From Terriglobia bacterium (lineage in GTDB: Bacteria; Acidobacteriota; Terriglobia; JAJPHL01), in assembly GCA_021325275.1 (NCBI GenBank), contig JAJPHL010000051.1:1-64000 (forward strand): a stretch of DNA of 64,000 bases, given 5' to 3'. The notes below the pieces were generated by a model that was given only the letters and a program-made list of their open reading frames with translations, had not been told where the DNA came from and did no database searches. A program made the translations under genes and the position numbers. Positions 25,030 to 34,664 of the stretch are shown piece after piece (within the stretch, counting starts at the first letter, position 1; every line of letters starts with the position of its first letter).

Positions 25030-27522
25030 TCACTCTTGCCGCAAAGCTACGGTTGGATCCAGCCGCGACGCGCGACGCGCGGGCAGGTAGCTCGCCGCCA
25101 AGGCAACGGTTGCCAGCGCGGAGGCCGCGGCTAGCAGCGTCATCGGATCGTTCGAGTGCACGCCAAACAACAGCGACTCGATCGCGCGCGCGGCAAACAG
25201 CGCGAGCAGGGTTCCCAGTACGAGTCCGCCGGCGAGCAACGTCCCGGCCTCACGAAAGATCAGTCGCAACACATCGCCACGAACGGCTCCCAGCGCCATG
25301 CGGATGCCGATTTCATTGGTGCGCTGCGCCACCATGTAGGCGATCACGCCATACAATCCGATGGTCGCGAGCAAAACGGCCAGGCCGCCGAAGAATCCTG
25401 AGAGCGTGGCCATCAAGCGATCCCGCAACAACGTTTCGCTGATGATGGTTGGAAAACCGCTGAACCGGTAGCGAATGTCGGGATTCAGTTCCCGCAGCGT
25501 GGAGCGGATGGCCTCGACCAGCGGTCCCAAACTCGCCGTCGAGCGGATCATGATTCGGGTGCTGGTAAGCGGCGACGGCGTCTGGTTCAAGGAGCTAAAG
25601 ACGATGGGCTTGAAATCCTCATGCAAGTCGAAGTACTTCGTATTCCTCACCAGCCCGACGATCTCGCAGATCGTCTCCGGCGTGCTCGGCGTGGCTTCAA
25701 TCCAAAGCCGCTGGCCCACCGGATTCGCGCCGCCGGTGAACTTGCGGGCAAAGGCCTCGTTGACCACAACCGCGCGGGCGGATGTGGCGGTGTCGCGATC
25801 GTCCAACTCACGTCCCGCGAGCAAGGGCGTGCCGAGCGTCTTGAAATAAGCGGAGCCGATGAAGCTACGATAGACGTTGTCCGCGCCGTCGCGGCTGCGG
25901 CCGTCCATCCACATTGCGTTGCTCGATTGTCCACCGCCGACGGGAACTTGATCGGTCTCAGTCACTCCCTCGACACCGGGAAGCGCGCGCAGACGATCGA
26001 GCATTTCGTGCCGAAACGCCGTCAAGCGGTCCGGCGGCAGATTCACGCCCGAAAATCTCACGGCTGCCACCAGCAGGCCATTCTGCTGGAATCCAGTCTC
26101 CAGAGTCATCAGTGTGCGCAGGCTTTCGACGAACAGGAGGGACGCGGCGAGCAGCACCAGCGATATCGCGATCTGCGAGGACACCAGGATTCGCCGGAGG
26201 CCAAAGCGCTCGCGGCCCGCGGTCATCCCGCGGCTGCCGGACTTCAGCACTTCGCCGGGCGAGGTCCGCGCGGCGCGCAACGCCGGCGTTAGCCCAAACA
26301 AGACGCAGGTGAGAATCGCCAATCCAGCGGTGAAGGCGAGCACGCGCCAATCCTGCCGCAGATCGACAAAGACGGCGGTGCCTTGGGTGTTGAGGAAAGA
26401 GACCAAGAGCCGGCTCAACGTGTGCGACAGCAGCAGACCGAGGCTCGCGCCCACGGCCGCGATCAGCAGACTCTCGGTCATCAACTGACGAATCAATTGC
26501 CCGCGCGACGCGCCGATCGCCAACCGGACCGCGATCTCGCGTCCACGCGCACTGGCGCGCGCCAGCATCAGGTTGGCGAGGTTGGCGCAGGCGATCAACA
26601 GCACCAGTCCAGCGATGCCCAGCAGCAACACCAGAGGATCGGAGTATTGTTCACGAAGCGGTGAAAGACCGGTTGCAGCGGAGACGGCCGTGAGCTTGAT
26701 CGCCAGAAAGTTCTTGACGCTCACGGGAGGATAGCCCGCGGTGAGCGACGCCTCAAAAACCCCTGTGGACATTGCGCCAAGGCTGGCCGCGACGCGTTCG
26801 AGCGGCATGCCGGGTTGCGGGCGTCCCATGACCACGAGCCACCAGTCGGTTCCGGAATCCAGGCGTCCGCTACCGCCGCGCACGGCGGCGTCCGAGCAGA
26901 TCGGCAGGGCGATATCGAAATTCTGTCCCACTTCCAATCCGAAGAAGCTTTCCGGTGTGACGCCAATGACTTCGACCGGATGGTTATTCACGACCACCTT
27001 TTTGCCGATCGCCGAGTCCTCGCCGCCGAACTCGCGTTGCCAAAAGGGATAGCTGACGACTGCGCCGGGCAATCCGCATCCGCGATGATCGTCGTGTGCG
27101 GTAAACACGCGTCCACGGACGGCGGGTACGCCGAGCACGCGGAAGAAGTCGCCGCTCACCCAGAGCCCGCGGCCGGGAATCATCTCGCCTTGCGGCGAGA
27201 TATTGAACGTCTCCGTTCCCCAGGCAAAAATGCCGGAGAATACTTGCTGGCGGTTGCGAATCTGCTCCCAAATAGGGTTGGTCACGCCATCGACCCCACG
27301 CTGCTGGTTCCCGCGGACGCCGTTCGAATCGACGAGCCGCGCCTGGACGAGAGTTTGCGGGTCCTTGACGGGGAGGGTGCTGAATCTTACGGCGTCGAGA
27401 AGCTGGAAGATGGCGGCATTCGCGCCGATACCGAGCGCCAGCGACAAGATTGCCACGGTCGCAAAACCCGGATTGAGACGAAGCGACCGCGCTGCATATC
27501 GTAGGTCTTTAAGCAGATTCAT
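25030..27522 (-). CDS. ADOP-type ABC transporter permease (MacB/FtsX superfamily)
   Basis: 830 residues from ATG 27522 (SD AGAGGTG; a GTG at 27534 would add four). The layout is that of an acidobacterial orphan permease but without the 90-residue N-terminal helix domain of the copy at 3453. TM1 is NPGFATVAILSLALGIGANAAIF; a MacB-type extracellular domain follows, then IACANLANLMLARASARGREIAVRLAIGAS, and later the second FtsX unit with AYMVAQRTNEIGIRMALGAVRGDVL and a C-terminal LPARRASRLDPTVALRQE. No ATPase or padR adjoins. Substrate unknown. Confidence 0.9.
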   Translation of the reverse strand: MNLLKDLRYAARSLRLNPGFATVAILSLALGIGANAAIFQLLDAVRFSTLPVKDPQTLVQARLVDSNGVRGNQQRGVDGVTNPIWEQIRNRQQVFSGIFAWGTETFNISPQGEMIPGRGLWVSGDFFRVLGVPAVRGRVFTAHDDHRGCGLPGAVVSYPFWQREFGGEDSAIGKKVVVNNHPVEVIGVTPESFFGLEVGQNFDIALPICSDAAVRGGSGRLDSGTDWWLVVMGRPQPGMPLERVAASLGAMSTGVFEASLTAGYPPVSVKNFLAIKLTAVSAATGLSPLREQYSDPLVLLLGIAGLVLLIACANLANLMLARASARGREIAVRLAIGASRGQLIRQLMTESLLIAAVGASLGLLLSHTLSRLLVSFLNTQGTAVFVDLRQDWRVLAFTAGLAILTCVLFGLTPALRAARTSPGEVLKSGSRGMTAGRERFGLRRILVSSQIAISLVLLAASLLFVESLRTLMTLETGFQQNGLLVAAVRFSGVNLPPDRLTAFRHEMLDRLRALPGVEGVTETDQVPVGGGQSSNAMWMDGRSRDGADNVYRSFIGSAYFKTLGTPLLAGRELDDRDTATSARAVVVNEAFARKFTGGANPVGQRLWIEATPSTPETICEIVGLVRNTKYFDLHEDFKPIVFSSLNQTPSPLTSTRIMIRSTASLGPLVEAIRSTLRELNPDIRYRFSGFPTIISETLLRDRLMATLSGFFGGLAVLLATIGLYGVIAYMVAQRTNEIGIRMALGAVRGDVLRLIFREAGTLLAGGLVLGTLLALFAARAIESLLFGVHSNDPMTLLAAASALATVALAASYLPARRASRLDPTVALRQE

Positions 27523-27719
27523 GGTTGAACGCACCTCTTCAGCTTTTTAGACTGATCCCACCGCAGTTCGACAGCAAAACTTTCTTTTCGCGGCGGGAGT
27601 CTGTGGCTGAAGCGAGCGGAACGCGGTCCATTACTACGGGCAGGGATTTCAGGACAGACGCTGCCCCTCTTGCTCCACGCGATTTCGAGGGAACAGTGAG
27701 CCATGCCCGAAGGACTTCG
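27523..27719. other. Intergenic stretch upstream of the second ADOP
   Basis: About 190 bp between the ADOP start and the end of the next minus-strand gene. No clear promoter pattern, repeat or coding signal was recognised beyond the ribosome-binding site. Confidence 0.3.
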
Positions 27720-28700
27720 TTACCTTCGCAACAGTCGTTGCGTGAACGATCGTCGCGACGGAGAAAATTGCCCCGCCGCCGCACGCAAGTAAGGATGAAA
27801 CTCGCGGCGCCAGTATTCGAAATATCCCGTGGTGTGAATCTCGTGCAGCGTCTGCGCGTAGTGATCGAACAACGGACCCAGCAGCAGCGCGCCCGTGCGT
27901 TTACCGGCGATTCCTACGCCCTTCGAGACTTTTAGCAATCCGCCGGGCAATCGTCGCACTGCCGACATCGCCATCAACGAGGACAGCGCGAACACCGGCA
28001 CTTTTTGACGCGCGGCCTCGCGCTTCATTTCGATCCAGCGCAAACGCAACGACGGTCCCGAAGGCAATGCGGCGCGCGACGGCGATCGCATACCCGCGAC
28101 CTCGCGGCGCAACTCCGCCCATTCGCGCCGCAAACTCGGGATGTCCAGCGGCGGGGTCGCGAAGGCGTCGGCCACCCGCGACGCGCTTTTCTCCAAGCCG
28201 TCGAGGAGTTGATCCATGCTTTGCAAGTTCGACGACGGTGTGTCCGCGTCGAGCAAACCTTCTTCGCGCAAACTCGCGGCGATTTCCTGAATCAAATGCC
28301 GTCCCGTTCCCGAAAGATCGGCGAGCGCCGCCATCACCCACACCGGCGACGCGCGAAACGCCAGGATTCCCACCAACTCCAGGCCGTTGCCCGCCGAGCG
28401 GCGCGCCAAAAAATCGCGCGCCAGCGAGCCTTCCTCGGGAAACGCGCCTTGCACCTGTCCGACGCGTTCGACGACGAAGCGCAACGTCGCCTCCACGACC
28501 GATCGATAGAATTTCGTGCGGCGCAACGCGGCGGGTAGTGTCACTTGGCCGATCTGCGCGACCAAACCGCCGCCCAGCGCGGCCATCGAACGAATCACGC
28601 GCTCGGGAAGCGACAGCACGTAGAACCCCGGCCGGCGTTTGGTCCGTTCCGCCGTGCTAGAATCTACTGACGGCGGCGCGCTTTCGCTCTCAACTTTCAT
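27720..28700 (-). CDS. Hypothetical helical protein
   Basis: 326 residues from ATG 28700, though internal starts are possible because only 12 bp separate this ATG from the divergent carbamoyltransferase ATG. Mixed hydrophobic and charged helices are seen: SMAALGGGLVAQIGQVTLPAAL (a Gly/Ala-rich segment that could associate with membrane), ATLRFVVERVGQVQGAFPEE, LRREWAELRREVAGM, and RLPGGLLKVSKGVG near the end. No known motif is recognised. The shared divergent position suggests linkage with the carbamoyltransferase. Confidence 0.55.
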   Translation of the reverse strand: MKVESESAPPSVDSSTAERTKRRPGFYVLSLPERVIRSMAALGGGLVAQIGQVTLPAALRRTKFYRSVVEATLRFVVERVGQVQGAFPEEGSLARDFLARRSAGNGLELVGILAFRASPVWVMAALADLSGTGRHLIQEIAASLREEGLLDADTPSSNLQSMDQLLDGLEKSASRVADAFATPPLDIPSLRREWAELRREVAGMRSPSRAALPSGPSLRLRWIEMKREAARQKVPVFALSSLMAMSAVRRLPGGLLKVSKGVGIAGKRTGALLLGPLFDHYAQTLHEIHTTGYFEYWRREFHPYLRAAAGQFSPSRRSFTQRLLRR

Positions 28701-28712
28701 GCTGACGCTTTC

Positions 28713-30410
28713 ATGCTAATTCTAGGAATCTCCGGCCTGCGACATCATTCTACCGCGTCGCTGGTCCGCGACGGCGAAGTTCTGGCCGCGTGCGAAGAAG
28801 GAAAACTCACCGGACGCGCCGATCCCAGCGGATTGCCGCGCCGCGCCATGCAGTTTTGCCTGGAGAAATCGGGCGCTGCGCCCGGCGACATCGACGCCAT
28901 CGCGCTCGACACGCATCCGTGGCGTTTGTGGGGCAGCGAACTGGGATTTCGCACCGCCAAGTTCCTGCATGCGCCGGTGGCGTCCACGTACTACGGCATC
29001 GAAAGCTTCAATCACATTCGCGAACAGTTGAACAACGTGCGGATCTTGCGCGAAATGTATCCGCGCGCCGAAATCGTTTACGGCGACCATCATCGCGCCC
29101 ACGCGGCCGCGGCGTTCTTCGCGTCGGGGTTCGAGCGCGCTCTCGTGCTCACGCTCGACGGCGGCAGTTCCTGGGGTTCGGGATTGCTCGCGGCCGGCGA
29201 AGGCGCCGAATTGCGCACGCTGGCCACGTCGCGGTTTCCCGATTCGCCCGGCTTTCTCTATAGCCAGATCACCGCGATGCTGGGATGGCGCGCCAACGCC
29301 GACGAACACCGCACGCAATGGCTCTCTACGGTGGGAAAACCAACGATGCGCGCGGTGTTCGACCGCGTGCTTGAGCCGCTCACGCGCGGCGAGTTGCGGA
29401 TGCGCGCGGGCTGTTTCAATTCCAGCGTCGCCGAAGTCATTTGCCTCTCGCGGCAATTCTTGAAAGAACTGGAACTTCCCAACGGCGACCACCGCGCCGC
29501 CGCTTCGATGCCCGAAGAATGGCGCGCCAACGTGGCCGCGAGTTTGCAAGCGGCGCTGGAAGACGCGATCGTGGGTCTGGCGAAAACTTGGCGCGAAAAA
29601 ACCGGCATGACCGCGATGTGTTTCGGCGGCGGCGTGGCCTTCAACGCATTATTGATCGAAGCGCTGGCCTCGCGCTCGGGATTCGCGCAAGGTTTTGTTT
29701 CACCGGCGGCGGGCAACGCCGGATGTTCGATGGGCGCGGCGTGGCTCCTGGGACTGACGCGCAAAATTCCTCCGCGCGGCACGCCGTTCTCGCCGTACTT
29801 GGGTCCCGTGTTCGCGCCGCAACAGATCAAGGACTTCCTCGACAACTGCCGCTTGACCTATCGCAATCTCTCCGCGCCGCAAATGATTCAAGAGGTCGTC
29901 GACAAACTCGCAGCCGGCGGAATCGTGGGATGGTTCCAAGGCGCGGCGGAGTTTGGACCGCGAGCCCTCGGCCATCGCAGCATTTTGGCCGCGCCCAACG
30001 ACGAATGGGTGAAGGAAAACTTAAACGCGTTTACCAAGCGCCGCGAAAGTTTTCGTCCCCTCGCCGCGTCGGTGGTGGAAGAGCAGGCGGGAGAGTTTTT
30101 CGAATTCCCTTGGGCTTCGCCGCCGCAATTTCTCGGCACGGTGGCGCGCGTGAAAGACCCCAAAGCGATTCCGGGACTCGCGTTCTCGGGCCATCGGGCG
30201 CGCGTGCATGTCGTGTCGCGCACGGCGAATCGCGAATTTCACGATTTACTCATGCGCTGCGGACAAACCATGGGCCGTCCGTTGCTCATCAACACGTCGT
30301 TCAACGCACCCGGCGAGCCATTGGTGGTGACACCGCAAGAGGCGCTGCGCGTTTTCTATTCCACCGGCATCGATTGCTTGGCGCTCGGCGATTTCTTGAT
30401 CGGTAAGTAA
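28713..30410 (+). CDS. Carbamoyltransferase (NodU/CmcH/TobZ family)
   Basis: 565 residues. The N-terminal Kae1-like ATPase domain starts MLILGISGLRHHSTASLVRDG and contains GDHHRAHAAAAF, with metal-binding histidines, and TLDGGSSW. The C-terminal YrdC-like part includes GWFQGAAEFGPRALGHRSILAAP, a family hallmark, plus INTSFNAPGEPLV. These enzymes transfer a carbamoyl group from carbamoyl phosphate to a hydroxyl, often on sugars, antibiotics or lipochitooligosaccharides, via carbamoyl-AMP. The acceptor is unknown. The next gene encodes an Hpt protein 14 bp downstream; no biosynthetic cluster surrounds it. Confidence 0.9.
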   Translation: MLILGISGLRHHSTASLVRDGEVLAACEEGKLTGRADPSGLPRRAMQFCLEKSGAAPGDIDAIALDTHPWRLWGSELGFRTAKFLHAPVASTYYGIESFNHIREQLNNVRILREMYPRAEIVYGDHHRAHAAAAFFASGFERALVLTLDGGSSWGSGLLAAGEGAELRTLATSRFPDSPGFLYSQITAMLGWRANADEHRTQWLSTVGKPTMRAVFDRVLEPLTRGELRMRAGCFNSSVAEVICLSRQFLKELELPNGDHRAAASMPEEWRANVAASLQAALEDAIVGLAKTWREKTGMTAMCFGGGVAFNALLIEALASRSGFAQGFVSPAAGNAGCSMGAAWLLGLTRKIPPRGTPFSPYLGPVFAPQQIKDFLDNCRLTYRNLSAPQMIQEVVDKLAAGGIVGWFQGAAEFGPRALGHRSILAAPNDEWVKENLNAFTKRRESFRPLAASVVEEQAGEFFEFPWASPPQFLGTVARVKDPKAIPGLAFSGHRARVHVVSRTANREFHDLLMRCGQTMGRPLLINTSFNAPGEPLVVTPQEALRVFYSTGIDCLALGDFLIGK

Positions 30411-30423
30411 AGGAGACTTTCGG

Positions 30424-30780
30424 ATGGACCTGAATTCACCTGGAGAGGCCTCGCCACAAGAGCAAATCCAACAAACGATCAGCCGGCTATGGCTGCGCTT
30501 TCGCGATTCGATTTTCGAGCAAGTCGCGCGGATCGAAGCGGCGGCGGCGGCGTCCGCGCAGAAAACGCTCAGCGAGGAGCAGCGCGCGGGCGCGCTGTCG
30601 GACGCGCACAAACTCGCGGGGTCGCTGGGAACATTTGGATTTCCAAAGGCGGGCGAGATCGCGCGTGAGTGCGAGCATTTGTTTGCCGCAGGTGAAATCG
30701 ATTCGACGCGTGCCGTGCACTTGGCGGCGGCGTTACATAAGGAATTATCGCAAGCGGCGAGTGCAGTCGCCGGCCAATGA
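30424..30780 (+). CDS. Histidine phosphotransfer (Hpt) domain protein
   Basis: 118 residues from ATG 30424 with AAAGGAG upstream. Single Hpt domain: the phosphorylated histidine lies in SDAHKLAGSLGTFGF, and helical segments surround it. Hpt proteins relay phosphate between a kinase receiver and a downstream regulator. The hybrid kinases and REC proteins in the window (37-46 kb) could be partners, but no physical link proves it. It may be co-transcribed with the carbamoyltransferase. Confidence 0.85.
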   Translation: MDLNSPGEASPQEQIQQTISRLWLRFRDSIFEQVARIEAAAAASAQKTLSEEQRAGALSDAHKLAGSLGTFGFPKAGEIARECEHLFAAGEIDSTRAVHLAAALHKELSQAASAVAGQ

Positions 30781-30791
30781 GCTGCACGGCA

Positions 30792-32699
30792 TCATTTTCT
30801 GCCGGTCGAGGGCATTTCCTGCAGCGCCTCACGTGCCGGCGCAAAATCCGGACGCAATTGCAACGCGCGAGCAAATTCCATCGCCGCGGCGTCGAGCGAA
30901 TTCAAGTGCCGGTAGGCGATTCCCAGGTTGTAATGCGCCATGTACATCGCGGGATGATTTCCTCCCACGTCGATCGCGTTCTTGAACGCTGCCGCGCCGT
31001 CGCTGTAGCGAGTCACATTGTTGTACGCCACGCCTAGATTGATGTAGGCCTCGACGTAACGCGGATTCTCGGCCACCGCGCGTTCGAGGAGCGAAATCGC
31101 CGCCGAATAATCCTGCTGTTTGATGTCGAGCACCGCGAGCGCCGTTTGCGCTTCGGGATAATCCGGCCGAAGCGCCAGCGCCGTCTTGTATTCGGCGCCC
31201 GCGCCCGCCGCGTCGCCGAGCGCCGCGAGCGCCATGCCCAATCCCATGTGCGCCTCTGAGGCCGACGGCTTGAGTTCGATGGCCTGGCGAAACTCTTTTG
31301 CCGCCTCCACCGGACGCCGTGACTGAACGTAGGCGTTGGCCAATAGCACATGAAACGCGGAGTCCTGCGGCTGTCGCGCCGCGGCCTCCCGAAATCTCTC
31401 GATCGCGGTGTCGAGATCGCCGCGCCGTTGCGCGACGTATCCCAGGTTTGCCAGCGGCGTTCCGGATTGTGGCGCAGCGGCGGCGGCCGCGGTGAACAAG
31501 CGCTCGTCGTCGTGCCAGTCGAGATTGCGAGGCAACAGAATCCACGCCGACGCGACGACCGTCGCGGCGACCGCGCCCCACGCGAGCATCTTTTGTCGCG
31601 CCGCGAGTTTTTCCCAAAGCGCGGCGACAACGATCACGAATCCGGCTGACGGCAGATACAGATAGCGTTCCCCGAACACGGCGTCGCCCACGCCGTTGAT
31701 GTTGAGGGCCGGTGCGAGTGTGGCGAGGATGAAGAATAGTCCAAAGGAAATCGCGCCGCGCCGCCAGCAGACGATCGCGAGCGCGGCGAGCGCGGCCAAC
31801 ATCGCGAGGATCACGGTGGGCGTAAGCGTTGTCGCCGGCTCGAACGGATAAAAGTAATGCAGATTGACCGGCGCGAGCAGCTTGGCAAAATATTCGCCGA
31901 GCGTCGCGACAATGCTCAACGCGAGCGGGCCCGAGACGGAATGGTGCAACCCTTGGGCGGGCGCAAGGGCCCCGAGCGCATGCACGCGCAGCACTAAGTA
32001 AATCGCGAAGACGCCGGCCAGTACGGCGTACATCGCGTAGTTCTTGGGAAATCTGCGGAGGCAGAGGAATTCGTACGCGATCAACAGCGGCAGGAGCATC
32101 GCGCCCGGTTCTTTCGAAAGCAGCGCGAGAAAAAACAGCATCGAGATCATGGCGATTTGCGCGGCAGCCGGTTTTGCCTCCACGCGTGCGAAAATCAGGA
32201 GCGCGGCCAGCACCGGCAGCGTCATCACCACGTCGGGCACGGCGATCCACGCGACCGCCTCGTTGTGAATGGGATGCACGGCGAAAAGAATCGCCGCCAC
32301 CAGCGCCGCGTCGCGCGAGGCGAGCAAACGCCGCGCCAGCGCGAACACCAGCAGCGTGTTGGCTACGTGAAACAGCACCATCATCGCGTGGAACGCCGTC
32401 GCGTCGAAGCCGAATGCGCGATACAGCAGGAAATGCATCAGCGTCGGCAGCGGCCGATAGTAATTCGCGGCCGTCCCCACCGCCGACCAGGCGGCGCGGC
32501 CGAAAATTTTTGGGATCGCGCCGGCGTCGGTGACCAGCGGATTCGCCAGAACCAGCGCGTTGTCGTCGGAGACGAATCCATTGCCGAGCGTATTCGCGTA
32601 GACGCCGAATGCCAGCGCCGCGAGCAACAAGTACGGCCACGCGCGTTGCCACCACGAAGATTGAGGCGGAGCCGGCGCGGATTGGCGCGATTTCTTCAA
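30792..32699 (-). CDS. TMTC-like multi-spanning membrane protein with C-terminal TPRs
   Basis: 635 residues. N-terminal half: membrane-embedded GT-C-like fold with about ten helices, first WPYLLLAALAFGVYANTLGNGFVSDD (the DD pair is a candidate acidic catalytic site as in O-mannosyltransferase-like proteins), then YYRPL and HPIHNEAVAWI. From about residue 400 to the end: TPR repeats (DTAIERFREAAARQPQDSAFHVLLANAY and similar). This matches TMTC-type TPR-linked glycosyltransferases. It overlaps the next upstream gene by 4 bp; both are closely related copies in tandem. Confidence 0.8.
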   Translation of the reverse strand: MKKSRQSAPAPPQSSWWQRAWPYLLLAALAFGVYANTLGNGFVSDDNALVLANPLVTDAGAIPKIFGRAAWSAVGTAANYYRPLPTLMHFLLYRAFGFDATAFHAMMVLFHVANTLLVFALARRLLASRDAALVAAILFAVHPIHNEAVAWIAVPDVVMTLPVLAALLIFARVEAKPAAAQIAMISMLFFLALLSKEPGAMLLPLLIAYEFLCLRRFPKNYAMYAVLAGVFAIYLVLRVHALGALAPAQGLHHSVSGPLALSIVATLGEYFAKLLAPVNLHYFYPFEPATTLTPTVILAMLAALAALAIVCWRRGAISFGLFFILATLAPALNINGVGDAVFGERYLYLPSAGFVIVVAALWEKLAARQKMLAWGAVAATVVASAWILLPRNLDWHDDERLFTAAAAAAPQSGTPLANLGYVAQRRGDLDTAIERFREAAARQPQDSAFHVLLANAYVQSRRPVEAAKEFRQAIELKPSASEAHMGLGMALAALGDAAGAGAEYKTALALRPDYPEAQTALAVLDIKQQDYSAAISLLERAVAENPRYVEAYINLGVAYNNVTRYSDGAAAFKNAIDVGGNHPAMYMAHYNLGIAYRHLNSLDAAAMEFARALQLRPDFAPAREALQEMPSTGRK

Positions 32700-34642
32700 A
32701 ACGGTTTCTTGGCCGGTTGCTGCTGGATCATTTTCTGCGTTTGTTCGAGAGCATTCCGCGCGGCTTCAAAATCGGGCTTCAGTTGAAGGGCTTTTGAAAA
32801 CTCCATCGAAGCCGCGTCCAGCGAATTCAAATGTGTATAGGAAATGCCCAGATTGAAGTGCGCCACCGAGATGCTGGGATGCGCCGGTCCCACTTCGATG
32901 GCTTTGCGAAACGCCGCCGCGCCCTCGGTGAAGCGGTTCGTGTCGTTGTACGCCACACCCAAGTTGATATACGCCTCGGTGTAGCGCGGATTCGCATCGA
33001 TGGCGCGCTGCAACAATTCTTCGGCGCCGGGATAATCTTTTCCCTTCAAGCGCAGCAACGCGAGCGCCGTGAACGCTTCGGGGTACTTCGGCTTTAGTTC
33101 CAGCGCGCGCTTGTGCGACGCGATTGCGCCGTTCACGTCGCCGAGCGCTTCCAGAGCGAGTCCCAAATTCATGTACGCCTCGGCGTAATCGGGTTTCAGT
33201 TCGGTGGCGCGCCGTAATTCCGCGGCGGCGCGTTGGTACTCGTGTTTCTGCGCATACGCGTTGCCGAGATTGTTGTGAAAAAGCGCGGAGTTCGGATCGA
33301 GCTTCAACGCCTCGAGATACTGCTGGATCGCCGCATCGTACTCGCCGCGCTGATAGTGGAACCATCCAAGATTTCCCACCAGCGTCCCCGATTTCGGCGA
33401 CGCTGCGGCGCTCACCGTGAACAATCGCACGTCATCGTGCCAATCGAGATTGCGCGGGATCACGATCCACGCCGACGCAGCGACGATCACGGCCGTGGCG
33501 ATCCAAGCGGCCAGGCGCTGTCGCGCGGCGATCCACTCCCACGCGACCGCCAAGGCGAGCACGAAACCCACCGAGGGCAAATAAAGATAACGTTCGGTAA
33601 AGACGTTCTCGCCGATTCCGTTGATGTTCAGCGCGGGGGCCAGCGGCGTCAGGATGAAGAACAATCCGTAGGAAACAAGCGGCGCTTTCTTGCGTAAGAG
33701 AAAGATGCCCGCCACCACGCCGATTTCCGCGGCCAGCGACGCGATGACGGTGGGCGTCACCGATGTGGTCGCTTCGAAGTAATGAAAATAGTTCAGGTGA
33801 ATCGGCAGGACGAGCTTACCGAGATACTCACCGAGCGTCGCGACGATGCTGAGGACCAGCGAAGTTCCGTGCAGCTTGTAGTAAAACCCCTGCGCCGGTG
33901 CGACTCCGCCGAGCGCGTGAATCCGCAACAGGAGATACGCGCCGAAGACGCCCGTCATCGACGCGTAGAGCGGCCAGTTCTTGAGCGGCGAGCGTCCCAG
34001 ATAGAGCCATTCGTACCCGGCGAGCAAGGGAATCAGCATCGCGCCGGGCTCTTTCGTCAGCAGCGCGAGAAAAAACAGCGCCGCAATCGCCGCGATCCGC
34101 CGTCCCCGCATCTCCGACTGCCAACGGACGAACAAGAGCAGCGCGACGAGCACGATCATCGTCAGCAGTACGTCGGGAAGCACGGCGATCCACACCACCG
34201 GCTCGTCGTGGATGGGATGCACGGCGAAAACGATGGCGGCGAACAGCGCGGCGTCGCGCGACTTCAGCAAGCGGCGCGCCAGCGCGAACACCAGCAGCGT
34301 GTTCACCACGTGAATCGCGATCATTCCCAAGTGAAACGTGAACGGATCAAAACCCACGGCGTAATACATCGCCATGTAGAGCAGCATTTGGATCGGCCGG
34401 TAGTAGTTGGTGGTCTCTTGCCCGGCGAAGGCCCAAATGTGATGCTGCAGAACTTGCGGGATCTGATGCCAATCGGTGACCAGCGGATTCGAGAGGAGCT
34501 GAAAATCGTCATCGGAGACGAATCCGTTGCCGAGCGCGTTGGCGTAGATGCCGAAGGCCAGCGCGGCGAGCAGGAGGTACGGCCAAAGCGGTTTTTCCGC
34601 GGGCGGGCGAATGGCGGGTTTCGATGGCTGCTTCTTCTTCAA
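32696..34642 (-). CDS. TMTC-like multi-spanning membrane protein with C-terminal TPRs, paralog
   Basis: 648 residues, the upstream partner of the pair. The opening motif WPYLLLAALAFGIYANALGNGFVSDDDF and the TTNYYRPIQ and HPIHDEPVVW segments match the paralog at 30792, and both have six or so TPRs from about residue 410 (YDAAIQQYLEALKLDPNSALFHNNLGNAY). The stop overlaps the ATG of the second copy. Role: probable glycosyl transfer to exported proteins, with TPRs acting as scaffold. It is divergent from the MORN/YwqK-like gene, with 22 bp between the starts. Confidence 0.8.
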   Translation of the reverse strand: MKKKQPSKPAIRPPAEKPLWPYLLLAALAFGIYANALGNGFVSDDDFQLLSNPLVTDWHQIPQVLQHHIWAFAGQETTNYYRPIQMLLYMAMYYAVGFDPFTFHLGMIAIHVVNTLLVFALARRLLKSRDAALFAAIVFAVHPIHDEPVVWIAVLPDVLLTMIVLVALLLFVRWQSEMRGRRIAAIAALFFLALLTKEPGAMLIPLLAGYEWLYLGRSPLKNWPLYASMTGVFGAYLLLRIHALGGVAPAQGFYYKLHGTSLVLSIVATLGEYLGKLVLPIHLNYFHYFEATTSVTPTVIASLAAEIGVVAGIFLLRKKAPLVSYGLFFILTPLAPALNINGIGENVFTERYLYLPSVGFVLALAVAWEWIAARQRLAAWIATAVIVAASAWIVIPRNLDWHDDVRLFTVSAAASPKSGTLVGNLGWFHYQRGEYDAAIQQYLEALKLDPNSALFHNNLGNAYAQKHEYQRAAAELRRATELKPDYAEAYMNLGLALEALGDVNGAIASHKRALELKPKYPEAFTALALLRLKGKDYPGAEELLQRAIDANPRYTEAYINLGVAYNDTNRFTEGAAAFRKAIEVGPAHPSISVAHFNLGISYTHLNSLDAASMEFSKALQLKPDFEAARNALEQTQKMIQQQPAKKPF

Positions 34643-34664
34643 AGGGAATTATCATTGTATCGTC

